Shown: positions 57,946 through 64,000 of the stretch, piece after piece
How the letters are laid out: each line of letters begins with the position of its first letter
Numbering within the stretch: position 1 is the stretch's first letter
From: CAVXXB01 sp963765585
Lineage (GTDB): Bacteria > Calditrichota > Calditrichia > JAJRVZ01
DNA: 64,000 nucleotides
Reading direction: 5' to 3'
NCBI GenBank assembly: GCA_963765585.1
Contig: CAVXXB010000016.1
Span: forward strand, 182,875-246,874
Notes under the pieces: generated by a model
Told to the model about the DNA's origin: nothing
The model's input: the letters and a program-made list of their open reading frames with translations, nothing else
The model's database searches: none
Position numbers and translations under genes: made by a program

Positions 57946-58250
57946 GAACTGAGTACCTGGCAATCGGTGTTCCCCTTTAAAAAAGGGGGGTAGGGGGTTG
58001 TTAGGAACTTGATGCTGGATTCTGGATGCTAGATGCTGGGCACTTGGCGCTGGGTACACGGTTCACGATTATTATATTAGGACATATACTAATCCCATAG
58101 GGATTGAACACTTGTAATATGGTAATGTCAAAAGTCCTATGAAAAAATGAAAAACAGGATTAAAAGATGAAACCACAGAGCACTCAGAGGAAAACTCTGA
58201 GTCCGCCAGTGGGCAGATCCGCCTACCCAGGCTGTTGCAAATTAATTAAT
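57946..58250. repeat. Repeat-rich gap, first part
   Basis: After accC: CCCCTTTAAAAAAGGGG (57975-57991) forms a stem without a T-run. GATGCTGGATTCTGGATGCT and related words follow from 58011, and then ATCCCATAGGGAT (58091-58103), a short palindrome. CCACAGAGCACTCAGAGG (from 58172) belongs to the CACAGAG family, and GTCCGCCAGTGGGCAGATCC with GCCTACCCAG follow from 58201. No gene is supported. Confidence 0.5.
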
Positions 58251-58253
58251 TTA

Positions 58254-58407
58254 GGTGCTAAAGCACCAACTAACTTTAGGGATCTTTTTATCCCCGTCTT
58301 AAAAGCCGGGGCTAGTCATTTGTTATATATGAAGTTGCAAAAAATCATTTGCCCTGCGCTTTAGCGCAGGGATATCTGAATCTCAACAAATATAGGGGCT
58401 TTAGCCC
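58254..58407. repeat. Array of four stem-loops, three with GC(TTTA/TAAA)GC cores
   Basis: GGTGC-TAAA-GCACC (58254-58267), CCCCG-...-CGGGG (58292-58311), CCCTGCGC-TTTA-GCGCAGGG (58352-58371) and GGGC-TTTA-GCCC (58396-58407). Three of four share GC, a TTTA or TAAA loop, then GC, although the outer stem sequences differ, so the loop is conserved while the stem covaries. The rest of the gap to 58626 includes a CTCTGTGTATTCAGTGG word near 58571 and no gene. Confidence 0.75.
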
Positions 58408-58626
58408 AAAATGTGTTGACTTATCTGAAAGCAGAAAATCTAAAAGTCGGATTGTTGATCAATTTTAATGTTGACAAATTAAAAGAAGGAATAAGGAGAG
58501 TTATCTTATAAGAGATCACAGAGAAGAGATGATTAGAAATAGCATTAACACAAATAATATTAATAATTTACTCTGTGTATTCAGTGGTTATTTTTTACAC
58601 TACCTGTAATATTAATGGGAGGATAT

Positions 58627-59004
58627 ATGAATATTCCAAAAGATCTGAAATTTACGGAAGACCATGAATGGATCCGGGTTGACGGCGAAACTGCAATAAT
58701 CGGAATCACAGACTATGCCCAGGGGGAACTGGGTGATGTTGTTTATGTGGATTTGCCTGCCGAAGGGGATTCTTTCGCTAAACAGGATGTGTTTGGTACA
58801 ATTGAGGCCGTGAAGGCTGCTTCAGATCTGTATTGTCCAATTTCCGGTGAAGTTGTTGAAATTAATGACCAGATTGCTGATGCACCGGAAACAATAAATA
58901 AAGATCCATATGGTGATGGCTGGATGATAAAACTGAAGATTTCTGATCTGACTGAAATTGATGATCTAATGGATGCTACCGCGTACGAAGAACAAATTAG
59001 CTGA
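58627..59004 (+). CDS. gcvH: Glycine cleavage system H protein
   Basis: 125 residues from ATG 58627, chosen because GGAGG at 58618-58622 is its ribosome binding site; the ATG at 58615 precedes that site. Lipoyl domain: FTEDHEWIRVDGETAIIGIT, FGTIEAVKAASDLYCPISGE with the lipoylated Lys in AVKA (near 62), and NKDPYGDGWMIKLK. It carries the aminomethyl group from the P-protein (gcvPA/gcvPB downstream) to GcvT, which is not in the window. Confidence 0.95.
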   Translation: MNIPKDLKFTEDHEWIRVDGETAIIGITDYAQGELGDVVYVDLPAEGDSFAKQDVFGTIEAVKAASDLYCPISGEVVEINDQIADAPETINKDPYGDGWMIKLKISDLTEIDDLMDATAYEEQIS

Positions 59005-59019
59005 TATTAAGTTGCGCTC

Positions 59020-59060
59020 AGCCATCAGCCATCCGCTATCAGCAACTGCCAGAAAAACTG
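59020..59060. repeat. CATCAGCCATC words between gcvH and gcvPA
   Basis: GCTCAGCCATCAGCCATCCG then CTATCAGCAAC (59017-59046), a short run of the AGCnATCAGC type. Its approximate reverse complement, GAGAGCCGATGGCCGA, follows near 59061, giving a weak inverted arrangement. Confidence 0.45.
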
Positions 59061-59143
59061 AGAGCCGATGGCCGAACAGCCCAGTATACCGATGTAAATC
59101 AATGTACCAAACTGTCATTATCTGAAAGGATGATTAAAACTAA

Positions 59144-60472
59144 ATGCCATTTCTAACTAATTCAGACAAAGATATTCAGGAAATGCTGCACCATATAGGT
59201 GTATCGGATATCGAGTCACTCCTGTCAAATATTCCCAATGATCTGAGATTTAAGGGCAAACTGGCCATTCCGGATGCCATATCTGAAATGGAGGTTAGCA
59301 CGCTTATCGAAGAACTGGGTAAAAAAAACCGGCTTGGAACCTCTTTTCTGGGAGGTGGAACATATGATCATTATATACCGGCGATTATCGATACATTGAT
59401 TGGCCGTTCTGAATTTTATACCGCATATACGCCTTATCAACCCGAAGTCAGCCAGGGTACCCTGCAATCCATTTATGAGTTCCAATCCATGATATGCGAA
59501 TTAACAGCTATGGATGTTACCAATGCATCGATGTATGAAGGCGGATCGGCATTGGCAGAAGCCATGCTTCTGGCATGTGCCCATACCCGACGGAATAAAA
59601 TAATTATTTCCGGCTCGGTAAACCGCAGGTATAAACAAGTGCTGGAATCATATATCCAGCACAATGACATCGAACTAATTGAAATCCCGGTAGATAATTT
59701 TACAACGGATTTGAATCAATTTAAAAGCGAATTGAATGAACAAATCGCCGCGGTGATAATCCAGCATCCAAATTATTTTGGTTATCTGGAAGATGTGTTT
59801 GCCATTACGGATTTAGTTGAATCGACCGGCGCACTTTTTATATCCTATTATGACCCCATTTCATTAGGAATTTTAGCACCTCCGGGACATTATGGCGCTG
59901 ATCTGGCCATATCCGAAGGACAGGTTTTAGGAAATAAACAAAATTTTGGCGGTCCGTTTGTCGGGCTGTTCTCGGCCAAAGATAAATATATCCGTAAAAT
60001 ACCCGGTCGTCTTTCAGGAAAAACCACCGACCTGGATGGCAAAGAGGGGTATGTGTTAACGTTGCAGACACGTGAACAGCATATACGACGGGATAAGGCC
60101 ACATCAAATATTTGTACAAATTCCGGGTTAATGGCTCTGGCTGCTACAATCTATCTTGCAGTTATGGGACGTCAGGGCATCAGGGAGACGGCAAATCTTT
60201 GTCTGCAAAAAAGCCATTATCTGGCGGAAAAATTGAATTCATTACCAGGAATTAATATAGATCTAACACAACCGTTTTTTAAAGAATTTGTAATTGAATT
60301 TCCCTTTGAAGCAACACGAACGCTGACAGCCCTGAAAAGTCAGAATATATTCGGCGGGATTCCATTGGAGGAGATTGGATATCCCAATCATTTACTGGTG
60401 GCCGTGACAGAAAAGAGAACCAAACAGGAATTAGACAGGTATGTGGATGTTGTTAAGGAACTGATAGGATAA
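59144..60472 (+). CDS. gcvPA: Glycine dehydrogenase (decarboxylating) subunit 1
   Basis: 442 residues, the N-terminal half of the two-part P-protein. FLGGGTYDHYIPAIIDTLIG, YTPYQPEVSQGTLQSIYEFQ and TSNICTNSGLMALAATIYLA are typical. With GcvPB it decarboxylates glycine using PLP and loads the H-protein. A regulator gene of 337 codons lies between it and gcvPB, which is unusual because the two subunits are normally adjacent. Confidence 0.95.
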   Translation: MPFLTNSDKDIQEMLHHIGVSDIESLLSNIPNDLRFKGKLAIPDAISEMEVSTLIEELGKKNRLGTSFLGGGTYDHYIPAIIDTLIGRSEFYTAYTPYQPEVSQGTLQSIYEFQSMICELTAMDVTNASMYEGGSALAEAMLLACAHTRRNKIIISGSVNRRYKQVLESYIQHNDIELIEIPVDNFTTDLNQFKSELNEQIAAVIIQHPNYFGYLEDVFAITDLVESTGALFISYYDPISLGILAPPGHYGADLAISEGQVLGNKQNFGGPFVGLFSAKDKYIRKIPGRLSGKTTDLDGKEGYVLTLQTREQHIRRDKATSNICTNSGLMALAATIYLAVMGRQGIRETANLCLQKSHYLAEKLNSLPGINIDLTQPFFKEFVIEFPFEATRTLTALKSQNIFGGIPLEEIGYPNHLLVAVTEKRTKQELDRYVDVVKELIG

Positions 60473-60478
60473 TATATA

Positions 60479-61492
60479 ATGCAGACAATTCTGGTAGTTG
60501 ACGATAATGAAGATATGGTAGAAACTCTGGAGCGATTATTCTCCTTTTATCAATATAAGGTACTTAAGGCCCTTAATGGTAAAGTGGCTGTTGAAATTGC
60601 CCAAAAAGAACAACCGGATATCATCATTCTTGATGCGCATATGCCTGTCATGGATGGTTTTGAAGCATGTAAAATTTTGAAAAATAAAAAGAAAACAATG
60701 GAAATTCCCATTGTGATTCTGACTGCGAAATATCTGGATCAAAAGAGCAGGGAGAGTGGTCTTAGTATTGGTGCAGAAGATTATCTGGTTAAACCATTTA
60801 ATTCTAAAGAACTGGTTTCAAGGATCAAAACGCTGCTGCAGAAGACCCAGATGAAACGGGCCTTAAAAAGAGAAAATGTGGAGTTATCCAACCTTCAGAA
60901 ACAGGTTTCCCGTGAGATGGATAAAACTCCGAGTTCTGATGCATCCCAGCAGGAAAATCTGGCCATCGATCAATTAACCGGATTATACAGCACTAAATAT
61001 TTGTGGGAACGATTAAAAGAAGAATATCACCGGGCGATGCGTTATGAAACACCCATATCCGTAATTCTCATTGATATCGACTCATTTGGGCGTATCAATG
61101 ATAATTTTGGTTACCAGGTGGGTGATTATGTGATAATGAAAATTGCTAATACCATATTGAACAACACCCGGATAACTGATATTGTGGCCCGCTTAAACGG
61201 GGCGTATTTTGCGGTAATATTACCCCAGACCGATGCCCAGGGCGGCTATTTTGAAGCCGAACGTCTGCGTGTGGCTTTGGATCAAACCGACTATACTGAT
61301 GAGTTTATGACTAACAAGCCACGCCGGAAAAATGATCTGGCAACGGTAACGGCAAGCATCGGAGTCGGGACATATCCTTCAGAACAAAAGATTGCATCTG
61401 AAAAGGAATTATTTGGTCGGGCAAAAAAAGCCCTGGATAAAGCAAAAACCAGTGGCAAGAATAAAACGTTTACTTTTGAAAAGGTAGGATAG
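60479..61492 (+). CDS. Receiver plus degenerate GGDEF domain protein
   Basis: 337 residues. Receiver with ILVVDDNEDMVETL, phospho-Asp in IIILDAHMPVMDGFEA (near 54), VILTAKY and the Lys in YLVKPFN. The C-terminal domain keeps the GGDEF-fold landmarks (DQLTGLYSTKYLWERLKEEY; ILIDIDSFGRINDNFGYQVG; ASIGVGTYPS) but the catalytic loop reads RLNGAYFAVI where RxGGDEF is expected, so it should not make cyclic di-GMP. Probably a phosphorylation-controlled binding protein. It sits between gcvPA and gcvPB with gaps of 6 and 3 bp, so it is co-transcribed with them. Confidence 0.85.
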   Translation: MQTILVVDDNEDMVETLERLFSFYQYKVLKALNGKVAVEIAQKEQPDIIILDAHMPVMDGFEACKILKNKKKTMEIPIVILTAKYLDQKSRESGLSIGAEDYLVKPFNSKELVSRIKTLLQKTQMKRALKRENVELSNLQKQVSREMDKTPSSDASQQENLAIDQLTGLYSTKYLWERLKEEYHRAMRYETPISVILIDIDSFGRINDNFGYQVGDYVIMKIANTILNNTRITDIVARLNGAYFAVILPQTDAQGGYFEAERLRVALDQTDYTDEFMTNKPRRKNDLATVTASIGVGTYPSEQKIASEKELFGRAKKALDKAKTSGKNKTFTFEKVG

Positions 61493-61495
61493 AAA

Positions 61496-62953
61496 TTGTA
61501 TCGAAAACTGATATTTGACCTTAGTAAAGCGGATAGAAGAGGACATCATCTACCGGAATGCGATGTCCCGCAAAAAGAAATTAGAGAGCATATAGATAGC
61601 CGATATTTAAGAAAAACGGATGCAGCATTACCTGAAGTTGCCGAGAATGAAATTGTACGTCATTACACCGCGCTATCGACCCTGAACCATCATGTGGATA
61701 AAGCATTTTATCCATTAGGTAGTTGTACCATGAAGTATAATCCAAAAATAAATGAAAAATTGGCTGCGACCCCAGAATTCAGTCAATTGCATCCGGATCA
61801 GGAACAGGAGACTGTGCAGGGCGCATTACAAATGCTCTATGAATTGCAGGAATATCTCAAAGAGATCACCGGTATGAGTGGTGTCACGCTCCAGCCTGCG
61901 GCCGGATCGCAGGGTGAATTGGTTGGGTTGCTCTTGATGCAGCAATATCATAAGAAAAAAGGTGAACACCGCAATACCATTCTTATTCCGGATTCTGCGC
62001 ATGGAACAAATCCGGCCAGTGCTGTGATTGCAGGATTTAAAATCCAAACACTCAAGTCCAATGAAAATGGTGTTCTGGATCTTCAGGACCTGAAAGATAA
62101 TATTTCACCGGATGTGGCTGGATTTATGCTTACCAATCCCAACACACTGGGTATTTTTGAACATCAGGTAAAAGAAATTAAGGCAATACTGGAAAGTGTC
62201 GATGCTATATTTTATATGGACGGGGCAAATATGAATGCTTTGTTCGGTATAGTTCGGCCCGGCGATATGGGTTTTGATGTGATGCACCTGAACTTGCATA
62301 AAAGTTTTTCCACGCCTCATGGTGGCGGTGGACCCGGAACCGGTCCGGTTGCAGTAAATGATAAATTACTGCCTTATTTACCAGAACCGGTGGTAAAATA
62401 TGATAATGAGACATATTCAATGTTTAAAGGCAGTGCAGATAGTATTGGACGGGTTCATAGTTTTTATGGTAACTTTGGACTGCTTTTACGTGCCTATGTG
62501 TATATTCGTGCGGTAGGTGCGCAGGGATTCCGTGATATTTCGGAGCATGCAATTATAAATGCAAATTATCTGTACGCAAAACTTAAAGATCATTATGATC
62601 TGGGATATGATTCTCAGCCAATGCATGAATTTGTTTTATCTGCCGAAAAGCAAAAAGAAAAGGGCGCCAGGGCACTGGATATCGCCAAAAGACTTCTCGA
62701 TTTTGGTGTGCATCCGCCAACGGTATATTTCCCGATGATTGTTAAAGAGGCCATGATGATTGAACCGACCGAGAATGAAAGCAAAGAAATGCTCGATTTT
62801 TTTGCCGATGCATTAATCCAGATTGACAAAGAAATAACTGAAAATCCGGAGATATTACATTCCGCACCGCATTCCACACCTGTAAAAAGATTAGATGAAG
62901 TTGGCGCGGCACGAAATGTTGATGTAAATTATTTTAAACATTCGAACAGCTAA
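61496..62953 (+). CDS. gcvPB: Glycine dehydrogenase (decarboxylating) subunit 2
   Basis: 485 residues from TTG 61496. DKAFYPLGSCTMKYNPKINE, LQPAAGSQGELVGLLLMQQY, PDSAHGTNPASAVIAGF and the PLP lysine in LNLHKSFSTPHGGGGPG are family blocks. It pairs with GcvPA to form the P-protein. The C-terminus (HSTPVKRLDEVGAAR) is complete. Confidence 0.95.
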   Translation: MYRKLIFDLSKADRRGHHLPECDVPQKEIREHIDSRYLRKTDAALPEVAENEIVRHYTALSTLNHHVDKAFYPLGSCTMKYNPKINEKLAATPEFSQLHPDQEQETVQGALQMLYELQEYLKEITGMSGVTLQPAAGSQGELVGLLLMQQYHKKKGEHRNTILIPDSAHGTNPASAVIAGFKIQTLKSNENGVLDLQDLKDNISPDVAGFMLTNPNTLGIFEHQVKEIKAILESVDAIFYMDGANMNALFGIVRPGDMGFDVMHLNLHKSFSTPHGGGGPGTGPVAVNDKLLPYLPEPVVKYDNETYSMFKGSADSIGRVHSFYGNFGLLLRAYVYIRAVGAQGFRDISEHAIINANYLYAKLKDHYDLGYDSQPMHEFVLSAEKQKEKGARALDIAKRLLDFGVHPPTVYFPMIVKEAMMIEPTENESKEMLDFFADALIQIDKEITENPEILHSAPHSTPVKRLDEVGAARNVDVNYFKHSNS

Positions 62954-62976
62954 TCTGTTTGAGCCGGGAGAATTAA

Positions 62977-63705
62977 ATGAGTAAAAAGATCCTAATTGTT
63001 GACGACAATCCGAGTGTATTGAAATTACTCAATATCAGTCTGTCAAAAGCAGGTTATAATATTGTAGAAGCTGAAAACGGTGAAGTGGCGTTTCAGGTCG
63101 CAAATAAAGAATTGCCGGATTTGATCATATCGGATATTATGATGCCGCAGATGGATGGTATCGAATTATGCTGGATGATCCGTGAAAATTCTGAAGTACC
63201 GCTGGTTCCGTTTATTTTCCTGACCTCATTTGATGATTCTGAGATGGAAATACGGGGATTCCGTGCCGGTGCCGATGAATATCTTAACAAACCCATTGAT
63301 CGCAAGGAACTGCTTGAACGGGTTGAGGAATTATTAAGCCGGACCGAAAAACTCAAGACGATTGATGACACGACCGATGCCAAAAAGGCATTTGAAGGGG
63401 ATCTCAAGGATCTGAGCATTGTCGAACTGGTTCAGATGCTTAATTTAAATAAGAAGTCAGGCATATTGCATATCACCGGAAAAAAAACCGGGCAGATATA
63501 TTTAAAGGGCGGCCAGCTGATTGGTGCAAAGACCGATAAAAATGAAAGTGAAGAAGCGGTATATGAGCTGGTCACTTTTGAACAGGGTTCATTTAAGTTC
63601 GAAGTAACCGATGATGGTTTGATCCCAAATATCAAGAACAGCACCATGAATGTAATCATGGAAGCCTGCCGGATCATGGATGAGAATAAGCATGAGGGAA
63701 ACTAA
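62977..63705 (+). CDS. Response regulator with PATAN (DUF4388) domain
   Basis: 242 residues. A full receiver (KILIVDDNPSVLKLLNISLS; phospho-Asp in LIISDIMMPQMDGIEL near 54; Lys in YLNKPIDRKEL) and a C-terminal PATAN/DUF4388 domain (FEGDLKDLSIVELVQMLNLN; GILHITGKKTGQIYLKGGQL). PATAN domains mediate protein contacts in regulators of motility, development or secretion. It follows gcvPB by 23 bp and shares the domain type with the protein at 52011, so the two may act in one pathway. Confidence 0.87.
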   Translation: MSKKILIVDDNPSVLKLLNISLSKAGYNIVEAENGEVAFQVANKELPDLIISDIMMPQMDGIELCWMIRENSEVPLVPFIFLTSFDDSEMEIRGFRAGADEYLNKPIDRKELLERVEELLSRTEKLKTIDDTTDAKKAFEGDLKDLSIVELVQMLNLNKKSGILHITGKKTGQIYLKGGQLIGAKTDKNESEEAVYELVTFEQGSFKFEVTDDGLIPNIKNSTMNVIMEACRIMDENKHEGN

Positions 63706-63706
63706 T

Positions 63707-63857
63707 TAGAAATGAGAGATTAGAAATTGAAAAATGGGCAATAGGCAATTGGCAGTAGGCAATAAATATGACAATGAGTACTCAAATTTATCTTGACATT
63801 AATTAGTGTACCTTTGAAATTTCTCTAATCTCTAATCTCTAATCTCTAATCTCTAAT
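63707..63857. repeat. Inverted repeat with ATTAGAGATTAG arms and a heptamer run
   Basis: Left arm AATTAGAAATGAGAGATTAG (from 63705) and right arm with five tandem CTCTAAT units (63824-63858). Between the arms are GGCAATAGGCAATTGGCAG words and AT-rich DNA that includes TTGACA at 63792 with no gene behind it. Same plan as the nested repeat at 2416-2611. Confidence 0.7.
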
Positions 63858-63879
63858 CTTATAATTCTGAAATACGGTC

Positions 63880-63908
63880 TTGACTGAATAAAAAATCATA
63901 ATTAAATT
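63880..63908 (+). promoter_or_regulatory. Promoter for tRNA-Lys
   Basis: TTGACT at 63880-63885, a 17-base spacer and TAAATT at 63903-63908. The predicted start near 63915 is about 14 bases before the tRNA at 63929. Confidence 0.6.
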
Positions 63909-63928
63909 ACAAGACTATGTGAAAACAT

Positions 63929-64000
63929 GGGCCAGTAGCTCAGTTGGTAGAGCAGCGGCCTTTTAAGCCGTTTGTCGAAGGTTCGAACCCTTCCTGGCTC
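63929..64000 (+). tRNA. tRNA-Lys (anticodon TTT), cut by the window end
   Basis: Acceptor GGGCCAG with CTGGCTC (one G-U pair) closes exactly at base 64000, so only the discriminator base and any CCA are missing. D arm GCTC/GAGC, anticodon stem GCGGC/GCCGT around loop CTTTTAA (TTT), and T arm AAGGTTCGAACCCTT are in place. Confidence 0.93.

Noticed and set aside
58167..58364. 65-codon frame before gcvH
   Set aside because: It is made of repeat words and hairpins; no start signal or domain.
58440..58626. GGAGAG and AGAGAAGAG words upstream of gcvH as a possible glycine riboswitch
   Set aside because: The conserved paired aptamer layout could not be built, and the words fit the CACAGAG repeat family.
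60479..61492. Calling the gene between gcvPA and gcvPB an active diguanylate cyclase
   Set aside because: The GGDEF loop reads NGAYF, so activity is not supported.

Overview
The window looks like part of the chromosome of a Gram-negative bacterium of the FCB (Fibrobacteres-Chlorobi-Bacteroidetes) superphylum, probably one of the little-cultured lineages around Calditrichota, KSB1, Ignavibacteria or Marinimicrobia. The evidence is: two secreted proteins with C-terminal type IX secretion sorting domains (one with the NYPNPFNPTT signature common in those phyla), a PorV/PorQ-family outer-membrane protein, a carboxypeptidase-regulatory-domain TonB receptor, an archaeal/eukaryotic-type prolyl-tRNA synthetase, the bacillithiol enzyme BshC and a sphingolipid-type serine palmitoyltransferase. 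By eye the sequence is moderately AT-rich. The phylum is inference; no rRNA gene is present.

Layout. 1-9 kb: cell-surface block (type IX cargo, FN3-like lipoprotein, TonB receptor, PorV-like barrel, NHL lipoprotein). 9.2-17 kb: a frameshifted glycosyltransferase, an NHL-repeat protein, a very large frameshifted surface/outer-membrane protein and an Omp85/BamA-like barrel. 17-20 kb: tRNA-Arg with a clear promoter, proS, a rhomboid protease and a tiny cysteine-rich protein. 20-24 kb: GNAT-fold acyltransferase, serine palmitoyltransferase and a divergent NAD-dependent reductase, which together match the three-enzyme bacterial ceramide pathway (bCerS, Spt, CerR). 24-29 kb: methyltransferase, bshC, ppk (minus strand) and nadC. 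29.9-33.6 kb, minus strand: biotin carboxylase, biotin carrier and methylmalonyl-CoA mutase large subunit, a propionyl/methylmalonyl-CoA module without a carboxyltransferase in view. 34-39.5 kb: threonine aldolase, trkA-trkH potassium uptake, birA, coaX. 39.5-46 kb: a 1015-residue sensor kinase, mutS and an HU-like protein. 46-50.5 kb: oxidoreductase, lnt, an unknown membrane protein, bamD, nadD. 51-64 kb: nitrilase-type amidase, accB and accC, gcvH, gcvPA and gcvPB, with two-component and GGDEF/PATAN signalling genes interleaved among them, then tRNA-Lys at the edge.

Two features run through the whole window. First, at least ten genes or would-be genes are broken by a single-base indel (nine insertions and one deletion by my reading), and in every case shifting one base restores a full-length family member. 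This is more economically explained by base-calling or assembly error than by decay, so those proteins are probably intact in the organism. Second, nearly every longer intergenic gap is filled with short, word-like, imperfectly repeated DNA in several families (CACAAAG-type, ATTAGAGATTAG-type, GATCCAG-type, GTCATTnC palindromes, GCTTTAGC hairpins, and a 75-bp element in several copies), often arranged as nested inverted repeats. One palindrome is inserted in frame inside a glycosyltransferase gene. This repeat network is the least explained content here.

How the genes work together: the ceramide locus, lnt, bamD, the Omp85 barrel and the type IX cargo all serve outer-membrane construction. 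accB/accC and birA supply and charge the biotin carboxylases. gcvH-gcvPA-gcvPB form the P and H proteins of glycine cleavage (gcvT and lpd are not in the window). nadD, nadC and possibly the amidase point to NAD synthesis.
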